A stretch of DNA of 64,000 nt, taken from NCBI RefSeq assembly GCF_003268675.1, contig NZ_CP029378.1:2480001-2544000 (forward strand), written 5' to 3'. The notes below the pieces were generated by a model that was not told the origin of the DNA, did not search any database, and worked only from the letters and a program-made list of their open reading frames with translations. Below, piece by piece: positions 15,811-25,161 of this stretch. A program made the translations under genes and the position numbers. Position 1 is the stretch's first letter, and every line of letters begins with the position of its first letter. This stretch comes from Streptomyces bacillaris. GTDB taxonomy: Bacteria; Actinomycetota; Actinomycetes; Streptomycetales; Streptomycetaceae.

Positions 15811-17205
15811 TCAGCCGAGTGCCGTGGCCAGCTCGCCCCACAGGTACGCGGTCGTCTCCACACCCTTGAGCAGCAGGTCCAGCTCGACCTTCTCGTTGGG
15901 CGCGTGCCAGCCGTCGGAGGGCACGGAGATCCCGAGGAAGAGGACGGGGGCGCCGAGCACGTCCCTGAGGTCGGCGGCCGGGCCCGAGCCTCCCTCGCGG
16001 GTGAAGAGGATCTTCTTGCCGAAGGCCCGGCCCATCGCGCGGGCCACGGCCTGGAGGGCGGGGTGGTCCAGCGGGGTCAGGCAGGGGCGGGTGGCGGGCT
16101 GGAAGGCGACCCGGTGGCGGATGCCCGCCGGAACACGGGACTCCACCCAGGCCCTGACAGCCTGCTGCACGCGGTCGGGGTCCTGGCCGTCGACCAGCCG
16201 GAAGCTGATCTTCACCAGGGCGGAGGAGGGGATGATCGTCTTGCTGCCGGCGCCCTGGTAGCCGCCGCCGATGCCGTTGACCTCGGCGGTGGGGCGGGCC
16301 CAGACGCGCTCCAGCGTGGAGTACCCGGTCTCGCCGGAGGCCGCCCGCGACTTCGCCGTACGGAGCCACGTCGCCTCGTCGAAGGGCAGCTCCGCGAAGA
16401 GGGCCCGCTCGGTGTCGGTGAGGTCGGTGACGCCTTCGTAGAACCCGGGGATCGCGACCCGGCCGTCCTCGTCGTGGAGGGCGGCGACCAGGCGGGCGAT
16501 CCCGGTGGCCGGGTTGGGGACGGCTCCCCCGAACGATCCGGAGTGGATGTCCTGGGCGGGGCCGTACAGCTCGATCTCGCACTCCGCGAGGCCGCGCATC
16601 CCCGTGCAGACGGTCGGCGTCTCCTCGTCCCACATGCCGGTGTCGGAGACGATCACGGCGTCGGCGGCGAGGCGGTCCGCGTGCTGTTCGGCCAGGGCGC
16701 GGAAGTGCGGGGAGCCCGACTCCTCCTCGCCCTCGATCAGCAGCTTGAGGTTCACGGCCGGGGTGGTGCGGCCGGTGGCGGCGAGGTGGGCGCGGACCCC
16801 GAGGGTGTGGAAGAACACCTGGCCCTTGTCGTCGGCCGCGCCGCGTCCGTACATCCGGCCGTCGCGGACCACCGGCTCGAACGGGTCGGTGTCCCAGCCG
16901 TCCTCGCGAGCGGCGGGCTGCACGTCGTGGTGGCCGTAGACCAGGACCGTCGGGGCGTCCGGGTCCGCGCTGGGCCACTCCGCGAAGACGGCGGGGGCGC
17001 CGGGGGTCTCCCAGATCTCGGTGACCGGGAAGCCGGTCTCCTTGAGCTTGGCGGTCAGCCACTCGGCGCTGCGCCGGACGTCCCCGTCGTGCTCCGGCTG
17101 CGCGGAGACGGACGGGATGCGCAGCCACTCGGCGAGGTCGTCGAGGAAGGCTGCGCGGTGCTGTTCGGTGTACGTACGGACGGCGCTGTCCGGGGTCTCG
17201 CTCAT
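15811..17205 (-). CDS. M20 family dipeptidase/metallopeptidase
   Basis: 464 residues from an ATG at 17205. Dizinc M20 motifs: GHHDVQPA with the following DGWDTDPFEP, GAADDKGQVF, and IEGEEESGS with the bridging and general-base Glu pair. A dimerisation domain lies in the middle and REGGSGPAADL near the end. Length and motifs match cytosolic M20 dipeptidases of actinomycetes, which release amino acids from dipeptides or acylated residues. Ten bases separate it from the stop of adnB, so it is probably co-transcribed with the AdnAB genes although functionally unrelated. Confidence 0.9.
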   Translation of the reverse strand: MSETPDSAVRTYTEQHRAAFLDDLAEWLRIPSVSAQPEHDGDVRRSAEWLTAKLKETGFPVTEIWETPGAPAVFAEWPSADPDAPTVLVYGHHDVQPAAREDGWDTDPFEPVVRDGRMYGRGAADDKGQVFFHTLGVRAHLAATGRTTPAVNLKLLIEGEEESGSPHFRALAEQHADRLAADAVIVSDTGMWDEETPTVCTGMRGLAECEIELYGPAQDIHSGSFGGAVPNPATGIARLVAALHDEDGRVAIPGFYEGVTDLTDTERALFAELPFDEATWLRTAKSRAASGETGYSTLERVWARPTAEVNGIGGGYQGAGSKTIIPSSALVKISFRLVDGQDPDRVQQAVRAWVESRVPAGIRHRVAFQPATRPCLTPLDHPALQAVARAMGRAFGKKILFTREGGSGPAADLRDVLGAPVLFLGISVPSDGWHAPNEKVELDLLLKGVETTAYLWGELATALG

Positions 17206-17215
17206 GCTCTTGAGC

Positions 17216-20200
17216 CTATCCGTCCCCGGGGACCGGCTCGTCCAGCAGGATCCGCTCCAGCTCGGCCCGGCCGGGCAGGCCCTGCGGGTGGACGGTCTCC
17301 CCGCTGCGTACGTAGAGGAAGGTCGCGGTGACCGCGTCGAGCGGCAGATCGTGCAGCTCGGCCCAGGCCAGCCGGTAGACGGCGAGCTGGAGGGGGTCGG
17401 CGGTGCGGTGGTGGGTGGTCTTCCAGTCGACGATCTCGTAGGTGTCCCCCGTGCGGTAGACGGCGTCGATCCGGCCCCGGATCACCCGGCCCGCCAGGGT
17501 GATCTGGAAGGGGGTCTCCACCCGGTACGGCGTGCGCCGGGCGTACACCGTGCGCTCGAACGCCTCCTTCAGCTCGGCCAGGTCCCGCTCGTCCGCGATC
17601 TCGGCGTCGCTCTCGTCGCCCCCGGGCAGCTCGTCGGGGCCGAGCATGGGCAGCGGCAGCTCCTCGTACCGGGACTCCACCCAGGCGTGGAACCGGGTGC
17701 CCCGGCGGGCGGCGGGCTGCGGCGGCCGGGGCATGGGCCGGGCCAGTTCCTTGGCGAACGCGTCGGGGTCCTCGGCCAGGAGCAGCAGCTGAGTGGCGGA
17801 GAGCGAGGCGGGGACGAGGACGTCGTGCACGGTGGCGCGGGCGCGGCGCAGCTCCCCGGCGAGCGCGTCGAGATCCCGGTCCCAGGAGGCGAGGGTCCGG
17901 GCCTCCTCGGGGGTGAGCCGGTCCGCCGGTTCCTCCTGGGGATGGCGGGCGGCGGGGATGTGCGGGTGCGGAGGCGTGCGCGGGGGTGCCTCCGGGGCCG
18001 GTGCGGGTGCCGACTCCTGTACGGGTTCCGGGGCCGGGGCCGACTCCCGTACGGGCTCCGACGCCTCGGTGGCCGGGGCGTCCTGGGGATCCGGCGTACC
18101 GGCAGGGCGCTCGGTGGGGAGCGTGTCCCAGTCCCACTCCTCGTCGGCCGGTGGCTCGTCGAGAGGGGGCTCGTCGTCCCAGGGCCCGTACGCCGGTACG
18201 TCATCGGGTCCGGAGCCGTACGCCGGTACGTCGGCGGGTTCTGGGGCGTACGCCGGTGGCTGTTCGTCCCCCTGGACGGCCAGGCGCTCCAGGTGGGCCA
18301 GGACCGTGTCGCGGGCGGCGCGGCGGCGGGCGAGGGCCGTGGGGTCGAGCGGGAGCGGCCAGGCCCGGTCGGTGTCGGGGGCCGCGAGGGCCGGGTTCTC
18401 CTCGTCCTCGGCGGGCTCGTCGGCCCACACCTCGATCTCGCCGTGGCCCGCCGCGCAGTGCTCGTACAGCGCCTCCAGGAAGGCCGACGGGCCGCGCGTC
18501 CTCTTCTGGGACGGGCCCCACCAGTGGCCGGAGCCGAGCAGGAGGGAGCGGGGGCGGGTGAAGGTGACGTACCCCAGGCGCAGCTCCTCCGTGTGCTGGT
18601 GCGCCTTCATCTCCTCCTTGAACGCCTTGATCCCCCTGGCGTCGAACGTGTCCACGTCCGGGAGCGTGGCCGCGTCGCCGCGCAGGGCGTGCGGGAGCAC
18701 CTTGGCCTGGGCGGTCCAGGCGTCCCGGGACTGCCCGCTCGGGAACTGGCCGGTGACCAGTCCGGGCACGGCGACCACGTCCCACTCCAGCCCCTTGGAC
18801 TTGTGGGCGGTGAGGACCTTGACGGTGTTCTCGCCGCCGGGCAGCGCGTTGTCGAGCCCCTTCTCGTACTGCGCGGCGGTCCGCAGGAAGCCGAGGAAGG
18901 CGAGCAGCGACGCCTCGCCGTCCAGGGCGGCGAACCGGGCCGCTATGTCCAGGAAGTTGGCGAGGGTCTCCCGGCGGCGGGCGGCCAGCGCCTGCGGGGA
19001 CGCGGACAGCTCGACCTCCAGGCCGGTGGTGGCCAGGACCCGGTGCAGGACGTCCATCAGCGGGTCCGCGAGCGAGCGGCGCAGGTCGCGCAGCTCACGG
19101 GCGAGCCGGGCGAAGCGCACCCGGGCCTCCGCCGAGAACGGCAGCCCGTCGTCGGCCGCGTCCCCCGCGATCAGGAAGGTGTCCAGGGCGTCCGCGAGCG
19201 ATATCACCTCGGCCGGGTCCGTACCCTCGACGGCCTCCGCGAGCCGCCGGTCCGGGTCGGCGTCCTCCCCCTGGGCGGCCCGGTGGACGAGGAGGCGGGC
19301 GCGGCGGCCCAGGAGGGCCAGGTCACGGGGGCCGATGCGCCAGCGGGGGCCGGTGAGGAGGCGGACCAGCGAGGCGTTGGCCCCCGGGTCCTGGAGGACT
19401 TCGCAGACGGCGACCAGGTCGGCCACCTCGGGCAGATGCAGCAGCCCGGCCAGGCCGACCACCTCGACCGGGATGTCCCGGGCGACCAGGGCAGCCTGGA
19501 TCGCGGGGAAGTCCCCGGCGGTGCGGCACAGGACGGCGATCTCGCCGGGCGGGGTGCCGGTGCGCACGAGGTGGGCGAGGGAGTCCGCCAGCCAGTCGAT
19601 CTCCTCGGTGTGGGTGTTCAGCAGGGCGCACCGGACCACGCCGTCGAGCTCGGCACCCGGTGCGGGGCGCAGCGCCTCCACGCCCTCGTGCATCGCGCGC
19701 AAGGGCTCCGCGAGGCCGTTGGCGAGTTGGAGCAGGCGGCCGCCACTGCGCCGGTTCTCGCTGAGGCTGTGGCGGGTGGCGGGGGTGCCGTCGGCGTACG
19801 GGAAATGCTCGGGGAAGTCGTCCAGGTTGGCCACGGAGGCGCCGCGCCAGCCGTAGATGGCCTGGCAGGGGTCACCGACGGCCGTCACCGCGTGGCCGGT
19901 CGCCCCCGCCCCCGTACCGCTGCCGAACAGCCCCGAGAGCAGCAGCCGCTGGGCGACTGAGGTGTCCTGGTACTCGTCGAGGAGCACCACCCGGAACTCG
20001 TCCCGCAGGATCGCCCCCACTTCGGGGCGGGTCAGGGCCAGCTCGGCGGAGAGGGCGATCTGGTCACCGAAGTCGATGAGGTCCCGGCTCCGCTTGGCGG
20101 CGCGGTAGCGCTCGGTGAGGGTGAGGAGGGAGCGGCGGGCCTCGGCGGTCTCGGGGAGCTTGCGCAGGTCGGCGTTGGTGAGCCTGGCGGTGGCCAGCTC

Positions 20201-20788
20201 GTCCAGCAGCTCGGTGTCGTACGTCTCCAGCCGCTCCGGTCGTACGAGATGTTCGGACAGCTCCCCGTCGAGCGCCAGGAGGTCGCTGACCAGGGTGGGG
20301 AAGGAGCGGGTGAGCGCCGGATACGGGCCCGGTGCCTCGCGCAGCACCTTCGCCGCCAGCTGGTAGCGGGTGGCGTCGGCCAGCAGGCGGGTGGAGGGCT
20401 CCAGGCCGATGCGCAGGCCGTGCTCGGTGAGGAGGCGGCCGGCGAACGCGTGGTACGTGGAGATCGTGGGCTCGCCCGGCGGATGGTCCGGGTCGATGAC
20501 CTCGGGGTCGGTGACCCCGGCGGCGATCAGCGCCTTGCGGACGCGCTCGGCCAGCTCGCCCGCCGCCTTGTTGGTGAAGGTGAGGCCGAGCACCTGCTCG
20601 GGCGCGACCTGGCCCGTGCCGACCAGCCAGACCACGCGGGCGGCCATCACCGTGGTCTTGCCGGACCCGGCTCCGGCCACGATCACCTGCGGGGCGGGCG
20701 GCGCGGTGATGCAGGCCGTCTGCTCCGGGGTGAAGGGGATCCCCAGAAGCTCCTTGAGCTGCTCGGGATCGGTGATGCGTGCGGACAC
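17216..20788 (-). CDS. adnB: AdnB-type UvrD-family helicase-nuclease subunit
   Basis: 1190 residues from a GTG at 20788. Walker A AGAGSGKTT at about residues 38-46, LTFTNKAAGEL, LLDEYQDTSVAQ, AVGDPCQAIYGWRG and LTAHKSKGLEWDVV are SF1A motifs. A long Pro/Glu/Tyr-rich linker (about 840-930) leads to a RecB-type nuclease domain with GRIDAVYRTGDTYEIVDWKT near the C-terminus. With its neighbour it makes the actinobacterial AdnAB dimer for double-strand break end resection. No good Shine-Dalgarno precedes 20788, and a TTG ten codons upstream is the alternative start. Confidence 0.9.
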   Translation of the reverse strand: MSARITDPEQLKELLGIPFTPEQTACITAPPAPQVIVAGAGSGKTTVMAARVVWLVGTGQVAPEQVLGLTFTNKAAGELAERVRKALIAAGVTDPEVIDPDHPPGEPTISTYHAFAGRLLTEHGLRIGLEPSTRLLADATRYQLAAKVLREAPGPYPALTRSFPTLVSDLLALDGELSEHLVRPERLETYDTELLDELATARLTNADLRKLPETAEARRSLLTLTERYRAAKRSRDLIDFGDQIALSAELALTRPEVGAILRDEFRVVLLDEYQDTSVAQRLLLSGLFGSGTGAGATGHAVTAVGDPCQAIYGWRGASVANLDDFPEHFPYADGTPATRHSLSENRRSGGRLLQLANGLAEPLRAMHEGVEALRPAPGAELDGVVRCALLNTHTEEIDWLADSLAHLVRTGTPPGEIAVLCRTAGDFPAIQAALVARDIPVEVVGLAGLLHLPEVADLVAVCEVLQDPGANASLVRLLTGPRWRIGPRDLALLGRRARLLVHRAAQGEDADPDRRLAEAVEGTDPAEVISLADALDTFLIAGDAADDGLPFSAEARVRFARLARELRDLRRSLADPLMDVLHRVLATTGLEVELSASPQALAARRRETLANFLDIAARFAALDGEASLLAFLGFLRTAAQYEKGLDNALPGGENTVKVLTAHKSKGLEWDVVAVPGLVTGQFPSGQSRDAWTAQAKVLPHALRGDAATLPDVDTFDARGIKAFKEEMKAHQHTEELRLGYVTFTRPRSLLLGSGHWWGPSQKRTRGPSAFLEALYEHCAAGHGEIEVWADEPAEDEENPALAAPDTDRAWPLPLDPTALARRRAARDTVLAHLERLAVQGDEQPPAYAPEPADVPAYGSGPDDVPAYGPWDDEPPLDEPPADEEWDWDTLPTERPAGTPDPQDAPATEASEPVRESAPAPEPVQESAPAPAPEAPPRTPPHPHIPAARHPQEEPADRLTPEEARTLASWDRDLDALAGELRRARATVHDVLVPASLSATQLLLLAEDPDAFAKELARPMPRPPQPAARRGTRFHAWVESRYEELPLPMLGPDELPGGDESDAEIADERDLAELKEAFERTVYARRTPYRVETPFQITLAGRVIRGRIDAVYRTGDTYEIVDWKTTHHRTADPLQLAVYRLAWAELHDLPLDAVTATFLYVRSGETVHPQGLPGRAELERILLDEPVPGDG

Positions 20789-20842
20789 CCGGACAACGTT
20801 AACCGGGACCACTGACAACCCCGTACGAACGGGATGCGGCGC

Positions 20843-23800
20843 CTACTCCACCACCTGCCGCCCCTCCGGCTGGGCGCTGCACGAGGCGCGGAAGGTGCAG
20901 TGGGCGCAGTGGGCGCCGGTGGTGGGCGTGAACCGTTCGTCCAGGACCTTTCCGGCGGCCGTGGCGAGCAGGTCGGAGACCCACTCCCCGCTCAGCGGTT
21001 CCTGGGCCTGGACCTTGGGGAAGGCGTCGCCGCCCTCCTTCTTGGGGGCGGGCTGGCGGAGCTGGACCAGTTCGGCGCCGCCGGGTTCGGGGCGGCGGCC
21101 GTCGAAGACCTCGTCGACCGCGCCCTCGCGGACGGCGAGCTGGTAGACGGCGAGCTGGGGGTGGGCGGCCACCTCGTCCTTGGTGGGGGCGCTCTTGCCG
21201 GTCTTGAAGTCGACGACGTACGCGCGTCCTTCGGTGTCCTCCTCCACCCGGTCCATGGAGCCCCGGATGCGGACGGTGTACGGGCCCGCCTCCAGGGTCA
21301 CGTCGAAGCCGTGCTCGCTGGCGGCGGGGGTGCGGCCGCCCCGGTCCAGGACGTGCCAGTGGAGGAAGCGTTCGAGGGCTGCGCGGGCCTGCTCCTTCTC
21401 CTGGTCGGACTTCCAGGGGGCGTCGAAGGCGAGGCCGTTCCAGACGGAGTCCAGGCGCTCCATGAGGACGTCGAGGTCGGCGGGCGTACGGCTGGAGGCG
21501 ACCTCGTCGGCCAGGACGTGGACGACGTTGCCGAACCCCTGGGCGGCGGAGGCCGGGGCGTCGGCCTTCACCTCGCGGCCCAGGAACCACTGGAGGGCGC
21601 AGGTGTTGGCGAGCTGGTCCAGCGCCGAGCCCGAGAGGGTGACGGGCTGGTCGCGGTCGCGCAGGGGGACGGCGGAGCGGGTCGGCTCGTCCAGGCCCCA
21701 CCAGCGGGAAGGGTGGGCGGCGGGCACGAGCGGCTGGCCCTCGTCGTCGGTGAGCGCGGCGAGCCGGGCCAGGCGGTGGGCGGCGGCGTCGCGCAGGGCC
21801 TCGGATGCGGCCGGGTCGACGGTGGTGGCCCGCAGCTCCGCGACGAGCGCGGCGACGGCGAGGGGGCGGCGCGGGCGGCCGGTGACATCGCGGGGTTCGA
21901 CGCCCAGTTCGGCCAGGAAGCGGGAGGGCTGGTCGCCGTCGTCGGCGGGGGCCTTCACGGCGGTGACGACCAGGCGCTCGCGGGCGCGGGTGGCGGCGAC
22001 GTAGAAGAGGCGGCGCTCCTCGGCGAGGAGTGCGCCGGGCGTGAGGGGCTCGGCGAGACCGTCGCGGCCGATCCGGTCCGCCTCCAGGAGGGAGCCCCGG
22101 CGGCGCAGGTCGGGCCAGAGCCCCTCCTGGACCCCGGCGACGACGACGAGCCGCCACTCCAGGCCCTTGGAGCGGTGGGCGGTCATCAGGCGTACGGCGT
22201 CGGGGCGGACGGCCCGCCGGGAGAGGGTGTCGGCGGCGATGTCCTGGGCGTCGACCTCCTCCAGGAAGTTGAGGGCCCCGCGCCCCCCGGTGCGCTCCTC
22301 GGCGCGCGCCGCCGTCTCGAAGAGGGCGCACACCGCGTCCAGGTCGCGGTCGGCGTTGCGGCCGCCCGCCCCGCCGCGCAGCGCGGCCCGCTCCAGTCGG
22401 CCGGGCCAGGGGGTGCCGTTCCACAGGGTCCACAGGGCCTCCTCGGCGGTGCCGCCGCCTTCGAGGTGCTCGCGGGCCTTGCGCAGGAGCGCGCCGAGCC
22501 GCTGCGCGCCGTGGGCGTACGCCGGATCGTGGGTGACCAGGCGCTCCGGCTCGGCCAGGGCGCGGGCCAGCAGTTCGTCGGAGGGGGCGGGGACCGTGAC
22601 CCCGGCGGCGCGCTCCTCGTCGCGCAGGGCCCGGCCGAGGCGGCGGAGGTCGGCGGCGTCCATGGAGCCGAGGGGGGAGGTGAGGAGGGTGAGGGCGGTC
22701 TCGGTGTCGAGCCAGGGGTGCGCCGCGCTCTCGCCCCGGTCCGCCTCCGTGTCCGGGGAAAGGGGGTGGAGCGCCGCCTTGGCCACCGTGCGCAGGGCCG
22801 TCAGCAGCGGGGCGACGGCCGGTTCGTGGCGGAGGGGGAGGTCGTCGCCGTCGACCTCCAGGGGGACGCCCGCCGAGGTGAGGGCGCGGCGGACGGCGGG
22901 CAGCGAGCGGCCTCCGGCCCGTACCAGCACGGCCATCTCGCGCCACGGGACTCCGTCCTCCAGGTGGGCGCGGCGCAGCAGGTCCGCGATGTTGTCCAGC
23001 TCGGTGGAGGCGGTCGGGTAGGTGTACGTCTCCACCCGGCCGCCCTCCCGGACGGCGTGCAGCTCGCGGTGGGCGCGGACGGTGTCGGCGGGGAGCCGGG
23101 TGAGCGGCATCCGGCGGGTGAGCAGGCGGGTCGCCGCCAGCAGTTCGGAGCCGGAGCGCCGGGAGGTGGTGAGGACGCCGACCGGGGCGGGGGTGCCGTC
23201 GGCGCGGCGGAAGGTGTCGGGGAATTCGAGGATGCCGTTCACATCGGCACCCCGGAAGGTGTAGATCGACTGGTCCGGGTCACCGAAGGCCACCAGCGTG
23301 CGGCCGCCTCCCGCGTCGCGACCTCGGCCGCCGTCGCCGCCGCCCGCGCCTCGCCCGTGGCCCTCTGCCCCGGCGTGCGCCCCGCCTGTCCGGCTCGCGG
23401 CTCCGGCGTGCGCCCCGCGCCCGCGCTTCCGCCCGCCGCTCACCCGGTTCCCGGCGAGGGCGTGCAGCAGGCGCACCTGCGCCGGGTCGGTGTCCTGGTA
23501 CTCGTCGACGTACACCGCGTCGTACGCCTCCGCCAGCCGCGCGGAGACCTCCGGGCGCTCCGCGAGCAGCACCGCGCGGTGGACCAGCTCCGCGTAGTCC
23601 AGGACGCCCTGGGCGTCGAGCACGTCCAGGTACTCGGCGAGGAACTGGGCCGCCGCGTTCCAGTCCGGGCGGCCCGTGCGGCGGGCGAAGGCGGCGAGCG
23701 CGTCCGGGGCGAGGCCAAGTTCGCGGCTGCGGGCGAGCACGGCGCGCACCTCGTCCGCGAAGCCCCGGGTGGTCAGGCAGGCGCGCAGTTCGTCGGGCCA

Positions 23801-24304
23801 GCGGACGTGGGCGAGCCCCTCCTTCTCCAGGTCGAGCTGGCCCGCGAGCAGATCGCGGACGGTGACGTCCTGCTCGGGGCCGGAGAGGAGCCGCAGCGGA
23901 TCCGCGAAGAGATCGGCGTCCTGGTGGGCGCGGACCAGGGCGTAGCAGTACGAATGGAAGGTGGTGGCCTGCGGTCCGCGCGCCGCGCCGAGCCGGGCCG
24001 CCATCCGGTCGCGCAGTTCGACGGCGGCCTTGCGGCTGAAGGTGAGGACGAGGATGCGGGCGGGGTCGGCGCCCCGGTTCACCCGGGCCGTCACGGACTC
24101 CACGAGGGTGGTGGTCTTGCCGGTGCCGGGGCCCGCGAGGACGAGGAGCGGTCCTCCGGCGTGGTCAACCACGGCGCGCTGACCTGCGTCAAGAAGAGGA
24201 GGCTCCACCGAGCCCGGCGGGGTGCGCACCAGTCGGTACGCGCCCGTGGTCCGCGACCGTGGTTCACGGTGCGGACTGTGCCGGGTGGAGGAGAAGAAGC
24301 TCAC
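20843..24304 (-). CDS. adnA: AdnA-type UvrD-family helicase-nuclease subunit with Fe-S cysteines
   Basis: 1153 residues from a GTG at 24304; a later start near residue 30 (SVEPPLLD) is possible. Motifs: LAGPGTGKTTTL, LTFSRKAAVEL, VYVDEYQDTDPAQ, FGDPDQSIYTFRG, MTAHRSKGLEWRLV. The C-terminal nuclease has GSMDRVEEDTEGRAYVVDFKTGK. The pattern CALQWFLG, then HCAHCTFRASC at the end, forms the four-Cys iron staple of AddB/AdnA nucleases. A Gly/Arg-rich low-complexity insert lies near residue 300. It is the first gene of adnA-adnB, 54 bases apart, and acts in recombination-independent and RecA-linked end processing in relatives. Confidence 0.9.
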   Translation of the reverse strand: MSFFSSTRHSPHREPRSRTTGAYRLVRTPPGSVEPPLLDAGQRAVVDHAGGPLLVLAGPGTGKTTTLVESVTARVNRGADPARILVLTFSRKAAVELRDRMAARLGAARGPQATTFHSYCYALVRAHQDADLFADPLRLLSGPEQDVTVRDLLAGQLDLEKEGLAHVRWPDELRACLTTRGFADEVRAVLARSRELGLAPDALAAFARRTGRPDWNAAAQFLAEYLDVLDAQGVLDYAELVHRAVLLAERPEVSARLAEAYDAVYVDEYQDTDPAQVRLLHALAGNRVSGGRKRGRGAHAGAASRTGGAHAGAEGHGRGAGGGDGGRGRDAGGGRTLVAFGDPDQSIYTFRGADVNGILEFPDTFRRADGTPAPVGVLTTSRRSGSELLAATRLLTRRMPLTRLPADTVRAHRELHAVREGGRVETYTYPTASTELDNIADLLRRAHLEDGVPWREMAVLVRAGGRSLPAVRRALTSAGVPLEVDGDDLPLRHEPAVAPLLTALRTVAKAALHPLSPDTEADRGESAAHPWLDTETALTLLTSPLGSMDAADLRRLGRALRDEERAAGVTVPAPSDELLARALAEPERLVTHDPAYAHGAQRLGALLRKAREHLEGGGTAEEALWTLWNGTPWPGRLERAALRGGAGGRNADRDLDAVCALFETAARAEERTGGRGALNFLEEVDAQDIAADTLSRRAVRPDAVRLMTAHRSKGLEWRLVVVAGVQEGLWPDLRRRGSLLEADRIGRDGLAEPLTPGALLAEERRLFYVAATRARERLVVTAVKAPADDGDQPSRFLAELGVEPRDVTGRPRRPLAVAALVAELRATTVDPAASEALRDAAAHRLARLAALTDDEGQPLVPAAHPSRWWGLDEPTRSAVPLRDRDQPVTLSGSALDQLANTCALQWFLGREVKADAPASAAQGFGNVVHVLADEVASSRTPADLDVLMERLDSVWNGLAFDAPWKSDQEKEQARAALERFLHWHVLDRGGRTPAASEHGFDVTLEAGPYTVRIRGSMDRVEEDTEGRAYVVDFKTGKSAPTKDEVAAHPQLAVYQLAVREGAVDEVFDGRRPEPGGAELVQLRQPAPKKEGGDAFPKVQAQEPLSGEWVSDLLATAAGKVLDERFTPTTGAHCAHCTFRASCSAQPEGRQVVE

Positions 24305-24544
24305 GTGGATCGCCGGTCCTGGTGGGTCTGCGGGGTCGTGCGGGCCGTACGGGTCATACGTCGTACGGGCCGGGACAGGTCATGAGGGACGAGGAGAGGG
24401 GCGCGCGCGGTGCGCGGTGACGACGCTACGCCAGGGGCGGCGCGGGAGGCGGCGGGTTCCCTGCGTCCCTCATCACGCCCGCGCCCGCGTCCGGCCGGGC
24501 GGAGGCACCGGAACGGGCTCCGCACCCGGCCCCGGCGCACGCCC

Positions 24545-24940
24545 TCAGGTGTGACTTTCCTCGCCCCCGGGGGCCGGGGCGCCGTCCCAGCGCGCCCGGC
24601 GCATGTCCAGCCGGGGCAGATGTCCGTCCGCCCGGCGCGAGGCGTCGCGCAGCGGGGTCCCCTCCGCGCGGTAGTGGCCCAGCGCCCGCAGCTCGTGGCC
24701 CGGGAGCAGCGCCCCGTCCGCCCGCACCACACGCCACCAGGGCACGGCGGAGCCGTACAGCGCCATGACCCGGCCGACCTGCCGGGGGCCGCCGTCGCCC
24801 AGCCACTCCGCGACATCGCCGTACGTCATGACCCGGCCCGGCGGGATCAGGTCGGCGACATCGAGGACCCGCTCCGCGTACTCCGGCAGCTCGGCCGGCT
24901 GCTCCCCGTCGCCCGTCGCATCCGTCTCGTCCTGGCTCAT
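24545..24940 (-). CDS. Alkyltransferase-like (ATL) DNA repair protein
   Basis: 131 residues from an ATG at 24940; another ATG three codons upstream at 24949 is equally possible. It contains only the DNA-binding domain of O6-alkylguanine-DNA alkyltransferases: LIPPGRVMTYGDVAEWL, PRQVGRVM, then PWWRVVRADG. The reactive Cys of the PCHRV motif is replaced by Trp, which defines ATL proteins. These bind O6-alkylguanine without repairing it and hand it to nucleotide excision repair. It follows the AdnAB genes in the same order as in mycobacteria and is divergent from the membrane kinase-like gene. Confidence 0.9.
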   Translation of the reverse strand: MSQDETDATGDGEQPAELPEYAERVLDVADLIPPGRVMTYGDVAEWLGDGGPRQVGRVMALYGSAVPWWRVVRADGALLPGHELRALGHYRAEGTPLRDASRRADGHLPRLDMRRARWDGAPAPGGEESHT

Positions 24941-25161
24941 CCGCCCCATCCTGCCGTGCGCCACCGACAGCCCGGCCGGAACCGTATCGGTATGTGCACC
25001 GAGCGTGCGCGCAGGTGCAAAGGGGCGTATGTTGCGCATCCCGCGCCCGTGCGACGCACCCTGATGCCCCCCTCCGTCTCCGGGCCGTGCCACCATCATC
25101 CGGGCGGTGACCGGTGATACGAGACAACGAAGACGAACCAGAGGCGACGAAGGAGCAGGGC

